The notes beneath the pieces were generated by a model. It made no database searches, was not told the origin of the DNA, and saw only the letters and a program-made list of their open reading frames with translations. Both the position numbers and the translations under genes were made by a program. From positions 124,001 through 188,000 of the forward strand of contig NZ_JACIJH010000004.1 in assembly GCF_014199295.1 (NCBI RefSeq): a stretch of DNA of 64,000 nt, written 5' to 3'. This DNA is from Sphingopyxis panaciterrulae. GTDB taxonomy: Bacteria; Pseudomonadota; Alphaproteobacteria; Sphingomonadales; Sphingomonadaceae. Positions 25,360 to 37,987 of the stretch are shown in pieces (within the stretch, counting starts at the first letter, position 1; each line of letters begins with the position of its first letter).

Positions 25360-26109
25360 TCAATTCCCCTCGTCGTCGTCCGCGAGCCGCCGCAGCCGCG
25401 CCGCAACGCGATTGTCGGCGATGATCCGCCGCATCCGCATCAGGACGATCCCCCCGAACAGCAATGAAAAGCCGAGCAGGGTCAGCCCGAGCGGCCACAG
25501 CAGCGCCGCATCGATGCTCGATCCCCCCAGCGTGATGCTTGGCCCCTGGTGCAGGCTGTTCCACCACACGACGCTGCGGTTGATGATCGGGATGTTGACC
25601 GCGCCGACCAACGCATAAACGGCGGCGCCTCGCGACAGCATCCCGCCCTGCCGCTGGCCCCCATTTTCATTAGCGTCGCCCATCGTCAGCGCGACGAAGC
25701 CGGCATAGAGAAAGAGGAGAACAAGCATCGAGGTCATCCGCCCGTCCCATTCCCACCAGGTTCCCCAGGTCGGCTTGCCCCAGATCGACCCGGTGGCGAG
25801 GCAGAGCGCGGTGAAGAGCATTCCCGGCACGGCAATCGCCCGCGCCGCGATCCCGGCGAGCGGATGGCGCCACACGAGCTGGACGAGTCCCGCGACCGCG
25901 AGCGCGGTCCAGCCCCCCATGCCGAGCCAGGCGGAGGGCACATGGACATACAGAATGCGCGCCGTCTCGCCCTGCTTGTAATCGCCGGGCACCAGCATCA
26001 ACCCCGCCCACGCGCCGACGAGCAGCAGCGCCAGCCCCAGGCCGAGCAGCCAGGGGGTCAGCGGGCGGGCGATTGCCAGAAAACGGGTCGGATTCGCATA
26101 GGCGTGCAT
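25360..26109 (-). CDS. ccmC: haem export/handling protein CcmC
   Basis: This 249-residue protein has six membrane segments and the WWD haem-binding segment KPTWGTWWEWDGRMTS between segments 3 and 4, flanked by histidines (VHVPSAWLG; SLHQGPSI). It presents haem to CcmE. It is the first gene of the ccm cluster here; ccmA and ccmB, the ABC partners of CcmC, are not in the window, so they must be elsewhere. The start at ATG 26109 faces the 278-base divergent region with the TonB-dependent receptor gene. Confidence 0.95.
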   Translation of the reverse strand: MHAYANPTRFLAIARPLTPWLLGLGLALLLVGAWAGLMLVPGDYKQGETARILYVHVPSAWLGMGGWTALAVAGLVQLVWRHPLAGIAARAIAVPGMLFTALCLATGSIWGKPTWGTWWEWDGRMTSMLVLLFLYAGFVALTMGDANENGGQRQGGMLSRGAAVYALVGAVNIPIINRSVVWWNSLHQGPSITLGGSSIDAALLWPLGLTLLGFSLLFGGIVLMRMRRIIADNRVAARLRRLADDDEGN

Positions 26110-26387
26110 CGCGCGCGCAGCCTTAGGCGACGGCGTCCCGGTGGTCCAGTATTATGGCGTGGACACATTGTCCTTCCTTTGATGAGGCGAGCCCGCCCCG
26201 AACCGTCGAAGGCGTCTCCGGACCGCGTAACATAATGCCATCAACTAAGGTCGCCCCTGTTGCACGATTACCACAGCCGCCGCCAAAATGTAACAATTCC
26301 AATGCCGCCGGTCGAATAGGGGTGGTCTTGGCGCTGCCCAGAGCGGACCTTAGGGTCGGGCCACTTCGCAAAAACAGGGAGCTTACC

Positions 26388-28946
<2,559 letters not shown>

Positions 28947-28980
28947 ATCAGCGACAGAGTGAAAACGGCGAGGCCGGGGG

Positions 28981-29334
28981 CTATGCTTCCGGCCTCGTCC
29001 ATATCCAGCTTCCGGTCACCGCGGCGGCGATCACTGGCGCCATCACCCACGGCCATGGCGAAAAGATCGCGGCCAGCACGATGCTTAGCGCGAAGGCGGC
29101 GGTCGCGGCGATCTTGCCCTTGCGGCTGATCGCGCCCTTTTCGCGCCACGCCACGATATGATGCCCGAACTGCGGGTGCGTCACCAGCCATGCCTCAAGC
29201 CGCGGCGACGACCGCGCGAAGCAGAAGGCCGCGAGGATCACGAACGGCACCGTCGGCAGCAGCGGCAGAAAGGCGCCCAGCGCCCCGAGCCCGAGCGACG
29301 CCCAGCCACTGACGAGATAGAAGTGCCGCTTCAT
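28981..29334 (-). CDS. DUF454 (YbaN-like) inner membrane protein
   Basis: The product has 117 residues. The start YLVSGWASLGLGALGAFLPLLPTVPF with its proline-rich loop and the following FCFARSSPRLEAWLVTHPQFG are the DUF454 signature; three to four membrane segments are visible, the last ending in SWIWTRPEA. The ATG at 29334 is preceded on its own strand by a short leader containing CCGCAATG. The function of the family is unknown. It converges with the TonB receptor gene, 34 bases apart. Confidence 0.9.
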   Translation of the reverse strand: MKRHFYLVSGWASLGLGALGAFLPLLPTVPFVILAAFCFARSSPRLEAWLVTHPQFGHHIVAWREKGAISRKGKIAATAAFALSIVLAAIFSPWPWVMAPVIAAAVTGSWIWTRPEA

Positions 29335-29377
29335 TGCGGAGGGACTTAGCGAATTTAATCGCCAACGCCATCCCACT

Positions 29378-29467
29378 CCGTTCGCCCTGAGCTTGTCGAA
29401 GGGCCGTTCTTTCTTTCGACGCTTAAAGAAAGAAGGACGGTGCTTCGACAAGCTCAGCACGAACGGG
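29378..29467. repeat. long imperfect inverted repeat, type A
   Basis: About 90 bases form one hairpin: CCGTTCGCCCTGAGCTTGTC at the left end matches the reverse complement of GACAAGCTCAGCACGAACGG at the right end, and the centre pairs TTCTTTCTTT with AAAGAAAGAA. The same element, with variation, occurs at 35629-35713 and 46472-46559. It lies between the DUF454 and leucine dehydrogenase genes, both on the minus strand. Confidence 0.9.
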
Positions 29468-29481
29468 GTTGAGATTCGTTT

Positions 29482-30531
29482 CTACCCCCGCCCGATCCGC
29501 TTTTGCGCCATCCGGTCGGCCACCGCCGCCGCCGGCGTGCCGCTCTTCCGGCTCTCTGCCCAGATATCGGCGAGCCGGCCGGGGATCTGCCGAATGCGGC
29601 TCTCGACCTCCTCGCGGCTCCCCTGCCCCAGATATTCCAATGCAACGTTGATGATGCCGCCAGCGTTGATGACATAATCGGGGGCATAGACGATGCCGCG
29701 ATCGTGGATGCGCTGGCCGTCGGCGGCGGTCGCGAGTTGGTTGTTGGCGGCGCCCGCGACGATCGACGCTTTTAGCGTCTCGATGCTCTGCTCGGTCAGG
29801 ATCGCGCCCAGCGCATTGGGGCTCAGCACGTCGGCCTCGACCTCCATGATCGCCGCCGAATCGACAAGCTCGGCACCCAGCTCCTCGGCTAGCGCCTTCG
29901 CCCGCGTCAGGTCGACGTCGGCGAGGGTCAGCTTCGCGCCTTCGTCCGCCAGCCGCCGCGCGACGCCTTCTCCGACGCTGCCGACACCCTGCACCGCGAC
30001 GCGCACGCCCCGCGCGCTATCGGTGCCCAGCGTCTCGCGGATCGCCGCCTTGATCCCCAGATAGACGCCGAGCGCGGTCAGCGGGCTGGGGTTGCCGCCC
30101 ACCGCGTCGCCCGCCGCGGGCAGGCCACTGACGTGGCGCGTCGCGCGTGCGATCTCGACCATGTCCGCGACCGACATCCCGACATCTTCCGCGGTGACAT
30201 AGGCGCCGCCCAGCGACTCGACCGCGCGCCCGAAGGCCGCGAGCAGTTCGGGGGTCTTCGCCTGTCCCTCGTCGGCCAGGATCACGCCCTTGCCGCCGCC
30301 CAACGGCAGCCCGGCCATCGCATTCTTGTAGCTCATCCCGCGCGACAGGCGCAGCGCGTCGGTGATCGCCGAGGCGCGCTGCGGATAATGCCAGTATCGC
30401 ACCCCGCCCGCGCCTGGCCCGAGGTGGGTCGAATGAACCGCGATCACCGCGGTCAGCCCGCTCGTCCGATCGCGGAACATATGGACATGCTCGTGATCGT
30501 CGAAATCGGCGAAATCCCAGACAGCGGACAT
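29482..30531 (-). CDS. leucine (Glu/Leu/Phe/Val family) dehydrogenase
   Basis: The product has 349 residues. The catalytic lysines of leucine dehydrogenase are visible as K69 (RGMSYKNAMAGL) and K81 (LPLGGGKGVI), and a Rossmann motif VAVQGVGSVGEGVARRL follows near residue 180. It would deaminate leucine and related branched amino acids with NAD+. ATG 30531 gives the typical N-terminus; the longer frame adds five residues only. The gene lies next to tRNA-His on the same strand. Branched-chain specificity is inferred from overall similarity to LeuDH rather than glutamate dehydrogenases, which are longer. Confidence 0.9.
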   Translation of the reverse strand: MSAVWDFADFDDHEHVHMFRDRTSGLTAVIAVHSTHLGPGAGGVRYWHYPQRASAITDALRLSRGMSYKNAMAGLPLGGGKGVILADEGQAKTPELLAAFGRAVESLGGAYVTAEDVGMSVADMVEIARATRHVSGLPAAGDAVGGNPSPLTALGVYLGIKAAIRETLGTDSARGVRVAVQGVGSVGEGVARRLADEGAKLTLADVDLTRAKALAEELGAELVDSAAIMEVEADVLSPNALGAILTEQSIETLKASIVAGAANNQLATAADGQRIHDRGIVYAPDYVINAGGIINVALEYLGQGSREEVESRIRQIPGRLADIWAESRKSGTPAAAVADRMAQKRIGRG

Positions 30532-30631
30532 GGCACTCACCTTCACGTTAAAAAATTACGCGAAGACGTAATAAAGCAACGCAGACATCGAGTCACGCCA
30601 AAGCTGCGGAATCGCGAAAAGGGAAAGAAAA

Positions 30632-30709
30632 TGGGGCGACCGATGGGACTTGAACCCACGACCCCCGGTACCACAAACCGGTGCTCTAACCAACTGAGCT
30701 ACGATCGCC
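30632..30709 (-). tRNA. tRNA-His (anticodon GTG)
   Basis: Read on the minus strand, a full cloverleaf is visible: acceptor GCGATCG (30702-30708) pairing with CGGTCGC, D arm GCTCAGTTGGTTAGAGC, anticodon GTG (30672-30674), T arm GTGGGTTCAAGTCCCAT and an encoded CCA (30632-30634). The base at 30709 gives the extra 5' G(-1) opposite C73 that marks histidine tRNAs. Confidence 0.96.
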
Positions 30710-30813
30710 ACGGGGCCGGACGGACGTGCCGCCGACAGCGGGCGGGCGATAGGCGGCACGCCCGCCTTCGTCAAGCATTGTTCGCGCGCGGCGACGGCTC
30801 TAAACAGGGCGCC

Positions 30814-31494
30814 ATGGCCGCACCCAGCTTTGTCGACATGGCGACCTCGCACGCCGACCGCACCGCCGAGCGGCTTGCCGCCGTCGCCGGCATCCGCCGC
30901 GCGCCAACACCGAAGCTGGTTCAGTTCATGCTGCCGCATTTCCTTGACGCGGAGACCTGCACCGCACTGATCGAGCGCATCGACCGCGACGCGCGCCCGT
31001 CGACGATCGCCGATCCCAATGGCGACGAGGCGTTCCGCACCAGCACAACCTGCGACCTCGACCACCGCGACCCGTTCGTCCACGCGGTCAACGTGCGGCT
31101 TCACGACCTCACCGGCATCGCGCTGGAATATGGCGAGCCGCTGCAGGGCCAGCGCTACGACGTGGGACAGGAGTTCAAGGCGCACACCGACTATTTCGAC
31201 CCGCAAGGCAGCGACTGGGACACCTATTGCGCGGTGCCGGGCCAGCGGAGCTGGACGCTGATGGTTTATCTGAACCAGCCCGCCGCGGGCGGCGCGACCC
31301 GCTTCCTCGCGACGGGCAAGATGCACCAGCCCGAGGTCGGCAAGCTGCTCGCCTGGAACAATGTCGGGTCGGACGGCGAGCCCAACCCCGACACGCTCCA
31401 CCACGGGATGAAGGTGCGCAAAGGGCGCAAGTACATCATCACCAAATGGTTCCGCGAACGACCCTGGCCCTGGGCGGAGGGGGAGTTGGGCTAA
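30814..31494 (+). CDS. prolyl 4-hydroxylase-like 2-oxoglutarate/Fe(II) oxygenase
   Basis: The product has 226 residues. The iron ligands H124-x-D126 (FKAHTDYFDP) and H197 (LHHGMKV) and the 2-oxoglutarate lysine K206 (KGRKYIITKWF) follow the prolyl hydroxylase order, after the RYDVGQEF strand. It would hydroxylate a protein or peptide, but the target is unknown. ATG 30814 is the first start after tRNA-His; the longer open frame runs antisense through the tRNA and is not credible. No signal peptide, so the protein is cytoplasmic. Confidence 0.88.
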   Translation: MAAPSFVDMATSHADRTAERLAAVAGIRRAPTPKLVQFMLPHFLDAETCTALIERIDRDARPSTIADPNGDEAFRTSTTCDLDHRDPFVHAVNVRLHDLTGIALEYGEPLQGQRYDVGQEFKAHTDYFDPQGSDWDTYCAVPGQRSWTLMVYLNQPAAGGATRFLATGKMHQPEVGKLLAWNNVGSDGEPNPDTLHHGMKVRKGRKYIITKWFRERPWPWAEGELG

Positions 31495-31508
31495 GCGAAC
31501 ATATAATC

Positions 31509-31637
31509 CCGTTCGCATCGAGCGAAGTCGAGATGCCCATCGGGTCGCGCGGGCCTTCGGGGTGTCTCGACGTCCGGCCCAGCCGGAAGTTTATCCTGAG
31601 CGCCTGCCAAGGCAGTCGAAGGGCTCGACACGAACGG
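31509..31637. repeat. composite intergenic repeat, type B copy 1
   Basis: A 129-base element begins CCGTTCGCATCGAGCGAAGT, passes GTGTCTCGAC and a small hairpin TCCGGCCCAGCCGGA, and ends GGGCTCGACACGAACGG. The same order of blocks appears in reverse orientation at 51131-51244, so this is one repeat type rather than chance similarity. It fills the gap between the converging oxygenase and SIMPL genes. Confidence 0.8.
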
Positions 31638-31649
31638 AACGAGAGGTTG

Positions 31650-32390
31650 TTACCGCACCAGCCGATACTGGAAATTCAGCGTCAGCGTGTTGCCGACCTG
31701 CCCCGGCTCGACCGGCGTCGCCTTTGCTTCGGCCGCCATCATCTGCACGCGCGGCATCGGCGGCTGCGGCCCGGCAAAGCCGCCCTCGCCGATCGCCACC
31801 AATTCGGCAGTGCGGAAACCCGCAAGCTTCGCATAATCCTGCGCCTTGGCGTCCGCCGCCTTGATCGCCGCGCCGCGCGCGCCGACCAGCATCACGTCGG
31901 GGTCCTTCATCGCGAACCACGGTCCGTCGATATTGGTCCCGCCCGCCGCGACCAGCGCATCGAGCAGCGGCCCGATCCCGGCGATGTCGGTCGTCGTCGC
32001 GCGGACGCTGTTCGACACCTGATAGCCCAGGAAGCGCGGCGGCTGGCCGTCGCTGCGATTGCTATAGTCATATTGCGGCGACAGGTTGATGCCGCTCGTC
32101 TGGATATTCTCGACCTTGATGCCCTGCGCCTTGGTGGCGGCGATCAGCTTATCCATGGCGGCGGCATTGGCCTGCATCGCCGCGACCGCGGTCGGCGCGG
32201 TCGTTTGCACTCCGGCACCGATGGTCGCCTGGTCAGGGCGGGCGCGCACCTCCTCGCTCACCGAAAAGCTCAATATCGGCCCCTGCGCCGTCGCTGCCGT
32301 CACCATCGTCCCTCCCTGTTGCGCGATCGCCGGCGTCGCTGCCACCAGCGAAAGCGCGGCCGTCATGGCCATGAACATCTGCTTCGTCAT
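31650..32390 (-). CDS. SIMPL domain (DUF541) exported protein
   Basis: The product has 246 residues with a signal peptide (MAMTAALSLVAATPAIAQ, cleavage after AQ near residue 25). The SIMPL domain is recognised by ILSFSVSEEVRARPDQATIGAGVQ, the repeat of Ala-rich helices (AAMQANAAAMDKLIAATKAQGI), and YQVSNSVRATTTDI. Members are periplasmic or outer-membrane associated and often linked to oxidative stress, but no reaction is known. The start is clear from the signal peptide. The leader between this gene and the divergent ABC-F gene is 116 bases. Confidence 0.88.
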   Translation of the reverse strand: MTKQMFMAMTAALSLVAATPAIAQQGGTMVTAATAQGPILSFSVSEEVRARPDQATIGAGVQTTAPTAVAAMQANAAAMDKLIAATKAQGIKVENIQTSGINLSPQYDYSNRSDGQPPRFLGYQVSNSVRATTTDIAGIGPLLDALVAAGGTNIDGPWFAMKDPDVMLVGARGAAIKAADAKAQDYAKLAGFRTAELVAIGEGGFAGPQPPMPRVQMMAAEAKATPVEPGQVGNTLTLNFQYRLVR

Positions 32391-32506
32391 GTAAGAATCT
32401 CCTGTTCGTTGCCCACCCTCGTAACGCCGACGGAGCGGACCCGTTCCGGCCTTTGCGCCGAGGCCGCTTGCATCAGGCTGAACGCATCGGTAGCGAGCCG
32501 TTCATC

Positions 32507-34300
<1,794 letters not shown>

Positions 34301-34360
34301 TATCAGCATCGGTGAAGCGATGTTCGGCGGCATTGGGGTGGGAAACTGCCTCGCGGCCTC

Positions 34361-34462
34361 GTCATGCTGAACTTGTTTCAGCATCCATGGCCGGACCTCT
34401 CACCCTGCGCTGCGCCGAAGGAAACGGCAGGCCATGGACCCTGAAACAAGTTCAGGGTGACG
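34361..34462. repeat. inverted repeat, type C
   Basis: GTCATGCTGAACTTGTTTCA at the left end pairs, with a few mismatches, with TGAAACAAGTTCAGGGTGAC at the right end. The inner arms CCATGGCC and GGCCATGG continue the stem around a loop of about 36 bases. It occupies the gap between uup and the converging DUF6456 gene and could end transcription from both sides. Confidence 0.85.
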
Positions 34463-34499
34463 ATGATGGAAACGTCGCCTTCCGGTCGAAAGTCGCCAC

Positions 34500-34982
34500 T
34501 CACCCCGTCCCGTAAAACCGCGCCAGCCGGTCGAGCGCCAGCCCCAGCACCAGTTTCCCCGACCGCGCCGGCCAGCCCAGCCCCTTTTCGGCGCAGCCGA
34601 TCCCCTCGCCCGCGCAGATCACCCGCCAGCAGATGTCGGCAAGTCCCGGCCCCGCGGCGTCGAGCGCCGCGTGAAAGCGCCTATGCGCGTCGATCCGGGC
34701 GAGCGAGGCGTCCGACGCCCGCGCCCCGCCGCGGCTCCGGGCGGGCGGCGCCGCGTCCCAGCGCATCGTGACCCGCGCCGCCAGCCCAGCGCGTTCATAA
34801 TCGGCACGCAGCCGCTCGCCCGCGCCAAGCTGCGCAGCGTTCAGGTGGCCGCGCGCCGCGAGCCACGCGATCGGGCTTTCGGCGACATTGACCGTCACAT
34901 GCCGCATCACCTGCGGGCCGGTCTTGCCGGGGTCGATCCGGTCGTCGGGATGCGGGCGGGTTTCCAGGCGGCGTGCGATCAT
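34500..34982 (-). CDS. DUF6456 protein
   Basis: The product has 160 residues. The pattern NVAESPIAWLAARGHLNAAQLGAGERLRADYERAGL followed by MRWD and, near the end, ICAGEGIGCAEKGLGWPARSGKLVLGLALDRLARFYG matches the DUF6456 C-terminal region. Longer relatives carry an N-terminal helix-turn-helix, which is lacking here. Instead a separate HTH gene is divergent 82 bases away. A DNA-related function is suggested by those fused relatives but is unproven. Confidence 0.75.
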   Translation of the reverse strand: MIARRLETRPHPDDRIDPGKTGPQVMRHVTVNVAESPIAWLAARGHLNAAQLGAGERLRADYERAGLAARVTMRWDAAPPARSRGGARASDASLARIDAHRRFHAALDAAGPGLADICWRVICAGEGIGCAEKGLGWPARSGKLVLGLALDRLARFYGTG

Positions 34983-35064
34983 GCGAATCTCCTTTACATG
35001 TCCCGCTTGACATTGGATGATTTTGTAGGAAAGAAGAAACCAATCTGGTTATCAGGACAATTGC

Positions 35065-35625
35065 ATGATCAACAGCATCCGTACTGTGCGCCGCGCCAAG
35101 GGTCTGACGCTGGAAGAGGTCGCGCAGCGCTGCGAGCCGCCGACCACTGCGCAGACGATCGGCCGCCTCGAAACCGGCACCCGCACCCTCTCGCTCGGCT
35201 GGATGAACCGCATCGCCAAGGCGCTCGGCGTCGAAGCCGCCGAACTCGTGCAACTGCCGCAGGACACGCAGCTCACCATCACCGCTCACCTCGGCGCCGA
35301 CGGCGCGCACGCACCGACACGCACCGAACAGGCGCTCACCGCGCGGCCGGGCGAAGATATGGTCGCGGTGCGCGTCACCTCGTCGATCGGCGACTATCGC
35401 GCCGGCGACGAAATCTGGTGCCGCCGCATCGAGGGCGACTGGATCGGCGCGCTCAACCGCGACCTTCTCGTCCCCCGCCCCGCCGGCCGCTTCTTCTTCG
35501 CGCGCCTGCTCAATGTCGACGGCGAAAAGCTCCACCTGCTCCCGCTCGGCACTGGCCAGCGGCAGCAGGTGGTCAGCAATCCGCCTTGGGCGGCGGTCGC
35601 CGTTCGTCTCATAAGGACTCTCTGA
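35065..35625 (+). CDS. XRE-family helix-turn-helix regulator
   Basis: The product has 186 residues. Residues 1-62 form a Cro/CI-type HTH (MINSIRTVRRAKGLTLEEVA, with the recognition helix in TAQTIGRLETGTRTL). Residues 90-180 are a beta-rich domain (MVAVRVTSSIGDYRAGDEIW; NRDLLVPRPAGRFFFARLL), like the S24-type sensor/dimer part of some small regulators, without a visible protease Ser/Lys pair. TTGACA at 35007-35012 may be the -35 of its promoter. It is divergent from the DUF6456 gene and may control it and itself. Confidence 0.8.
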   Translation: MINSIRTVRRAKGLTLEEVAQRCEPPTTAQTIGRLETGTRTLSLGWMNRIAKALGVEAAELVQLPQDTQLTITAHLGADGAHAPTRTEQALTARPGEDMVAVRVTSSIGDYRAGDEIWCRRIEGDWIGALNRDLLVPRPAGRFFFARLLNVDGEKLHLLPLGTGQRQQVVSNPPWAAVAVRLIRTL

Positions 35626-35628
35626 TCT

Positions 35629-35713
35629 CCGTTCGCCCTGAGCTTGTCGAAGGGCCGTTCTTTTCTTCGAGCGATAAGGCAGGACAGTGCTTCGACAGGC
35701 CCGGCACGCACGG
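35629..35713. repeat. long imperfect inverted repeat, type A copy 2
   Basis: The left end CCGTTCGCCCTGAGCTTGTC is identical to the start of the element at 29378; the right end TGCTTCGACAGGCCCGGCAC is a diverged version. It fills the 102-base gap between the HTH regulator and the glycosyltransferase gene, ending 14 bases before the next ATG. Confidence 0.85.
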
Positions 35714-35727
35714 ATCGAGAGTTGGAG

Positions 35728-36903
35728 ATGACCGCTCCGCTACGCGTCCTCTCGATCGCCACCCTCTTCCCCGATGCGGCGCGCCCCAATTTCGGCCTGT
35801 TCGTCGAGCGCAGCCTGCGCGCGCTCGCCGCGCAGCCGGGCATCGACCTCACCGTCGTCGCGCCGGTCGGCCTGCCCCCCTGGCCGCTGTCGCTGCATCC
35901 GCGCTATCGCGCGCTGCGCCGCCTGCCGCGCAGCGAACAATGGAACGGCCTCATCGTCCATCGTCCGCGCTTCCGGCTGCTCCCGCGCATCGGCGCGCGC
36001 TTCAACCCCGCCGCCATCGCCGGCGCGGTGATGCCGCTCGCCCGTGCCGCGGCGCCCGACATCATCGATGCCGAATTCTTCTATCCCGACGGCCCTGCCG
36101 CGATGCGCGTCGCCGCGGCGCTCGGCGTCCCCTTCTCGATCAAGGCACGCGGCGCCGATATCAGCCATTTCGGTCACGATCCCGCCAGCCGTCCACAGCT
36201 CCTGGCGGCGGCCGACAAGGCTGCGAACCTGCTCGCCGTGTCCGATGCGCTGCGCCGCGACATGGCGGCGATCGGCATCGACGCAGGCAAGGTGGCGGTC
36301 CATTACACCGGCATCGACACCGACCGCTTCGCCCCCGGCGACCGAGCCACCGCGCGCGCGGTGCGCGGCATGGGCGCCGCGCCCGCAATCCTCACCGTCG
36401 GCGCGCTGATCCCGCGCAAGGGCCAGGCGCTAGTGATCGAGGCGCTGGCAACGCTGCCCGGCGTCCATTACTGGCTTGCCGGCGCGGGAGAGGAAGAGGG
36501 CCATTACCGCGCCCTCGCGCAAAGGCTCGGCGTCGCCGACCGCGTCCATCTGATCGGCCCGGTCGCACACGCCGACCTGCCGCAGCTTTACCGCGCCGCC
36601 GATGTCGTGGTCATGCCCTCGGCGAGCGAAGGGCTCGCCAATGCGTGGGTCGAGGCACTCGCCTGCGGCACGCCGATCGTCATCAGCGATGCGGGCGGCG
36701 CGGCCGAACTCGTCACCTCACCCGCCGCGGGCCGCATCGTCGCGCGCGATGCGCCTACGATCGCCGATGCCATATCGACGATTCTCGCCGATCCGCCGCT
36801 CCCTTCCGCCGTCGCCGCCAGCCTCGCCGGCCGCTTCAACTGGGATCGCAACGGCCGCGAGCTGGCCGACCACCTCCGCCGCTGCGCAGAAGCCGGAACG
36901 TGA
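35728..36903 (+). CDS. glycosyltransferase, GT4 family
   Basis: The product has 391 residues with the GT-B fold. The N-terminal half (LRVLSIATLFPDAARPNFGLFVERSLRAL) would bind the acceptor, and the C-terminal half has the nucleotide-sugar motif VVMPSASEGLANAWVEALACG followed by TPIVISDAGGAAELV, with the EGLANAW...E pattern of GT4. The sugar and acceptor are unknown; no polysaccharide gene cluster surrounds it. The start at ATG 35728 is supported by the protein start; the longer open frame lies within the repeat upstream. Confidence 0.9.
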   Translation: MTAPLRVLSIATLFPDAARPNFGLFVERSLRALAAQPGIDLTVVAPVGLPPWPLSLHPRYRALRRLPRSEQWNGLIVHRPRFRLLPRIGARFNPAAIAGAVMPLARAAAPDIIDAEFFYPDGPAAMRVAAALGVPFSIKARGADISHFGHDPASRPQLLAAADKAANLLAVSDALRRDMAAIGIDAGKVAVHYTGIDTDRFAPGDRATARAVRGMGAAPAILTVGALIPRKGQALVIEALATLPGVHYWLAGAGEEEGHYRALAQRLGVADRVHLIGPVAHADLPQLYRAADVVVMPSASEGLANAWVEALACGTPIVISDAGGAAELVTSPAAGRIVARDAPTIADAISTILADPPLPSAVAASLAGRFNWDRNGRELADHLRRCAEAGT

Positions 36904-36991
36904 TGCTTTAAAGAGGATTCACATCCCCGCTCGTGCCTCGACTTCGCTCGACGCGAAGGGAAGTCAAAGCTGCGAATTTAACGGGCGCGGT

Positions 36992-37975
36992 TCAAACCAC
37001 CGCCCCGTCGTCATTCCGGCTTGCCACCCGCTCCGCGCCGTCGGCTCCGGCGGAGGTACGGGGCACGAAGCTGTGCGGACCGACCTTCAGCCACACCAGC
37101 ACCGGCGTCGACATCAGGATCGACGAATAGGTGCCGACAAACACACCAAGCAGCATCGCAGCGGTAAAGCCGAAGATCACGTCGGGGCCGAAGATCAGCA
37201 GCACCGTCAGCGCCATCAGCACCGCAACGCTGGTCATCACCGTGCGCGAAAGCGTTTCGTTGATGCTCAGGTTGAGCAGCGGAACGATCTCCATCTTGCG
37301 ATATTTCTTCAGATTTTCGCGGATGCGGTCATACACTACGATCGTGTCGTTCAGCGAATAGCCAACGATCGTCAGCAGCGCCGCGACGCTGTTCAGATCG
37401 AACTGGATCTGGGTCACGGCAAAGAAGCCGAAGGTCAGCGCCACCTCGTGGAACAGGCGGCCAAGCGCGCCGACACCGAACTGCCATTCGAAGCGAACCC
37501 AGATATAGATGGAGATGCCCAGCATCGCGAGCGCAAGGCTGATCGCGCCGGTGCGCAGCAGTTCTTCCGACACCTTGCCCGACACCGTCTCGACCTGCCC
37601 GGTGTGTGCGGTCGGGAACGCCTTCTGAATGCCGGCGACGAGTTGCTGGCCGGCGCGTTCGGCGGCCGCCTGGTCGCCTTCGGGTAGCGCCGTGCGGATC
37701 GACACTGCCTTGTCCGACCCGAATTGCTGGATCGTCGCTTCGCCCAGGCCGATCTTGCCGACCTCCTCGCGGATGTCGCCGATCTCCGGCATCTCCCCGG
37801 TGAATTCGACGTGGACCGACTGGCCGCCGACGAAGTCGACGCCCAGATTCAGCCCCCGCACCGCGACCAGCGCGATCGAGATGACGACCAGAAAGAAGCT
37901 CATGAAGGACGCGACCTTGCGCCACTTCAGAAAATCGATGTTCGTATCGTCGGGGACGAGTTTCAGCAGGCGCAT
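36992..37975 (-). CDS. secF: protein translocase subunit SecF
   Basis: The product has 327 residues, six membrane segments and a large periplasmic loop. It starts MRLLKLVPDDTNIDFLKWRK and has GLNLGVDFVGGQSVHVEF, the usual SecF motif, and later NDTIVVYDRIRENLKKY and LNETLSRTVMTS-like NETLSRTVMTSVAVLMAL. With SecD it uses the proton gradient to pull proteins through SecYEG on the periplasmic side. It starts 12 bases after secD. Confidence 0.97.
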   Translation of the reverse strand: MRLLKLVPDDTNIDFLKWRKVASFMSFFLVVISIALVAVRGLNLGVDFVGGQSVHVEFTGEMPEIGDIREEVGKIGLGEATIQQFGSDKAVSIRTALPEGDQAAAERAGQQLVAGIQKAFPTAHTGQVETVSGKVSEELLRTGAISLALAMLGISIYIWVRFEWQFGVGALGRLFHEVALTFGFFAVTQIQFDLNSVAALLTIVGYSLNDTIVVYDRIRENLKKYRKMEIVPLLNLSINETLSRTVMTSVAVLMALTVLLIFGPDVIFGFTAAMLLGVFVGTYSSILMSTPVLVWLKVGPHSFVPRTSAGADGAERVASRNDDGAVV

Positions 37976-37987
37976 CGTTTCGCTCCC

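Noticed and set aside
26110..26387. search for a Fur or other iron box before the TonB receptor
   Set aside because: No convincing palindrome was visible in the 278-base divergent region; substrate and regulation stay open.
30556..31518. 320-codon minus-strand frame across tRNA-His and the oxygenase gene
   Set aside because: It runs antisense to the oxygenase and through the tRNA; only chance openness supports it.
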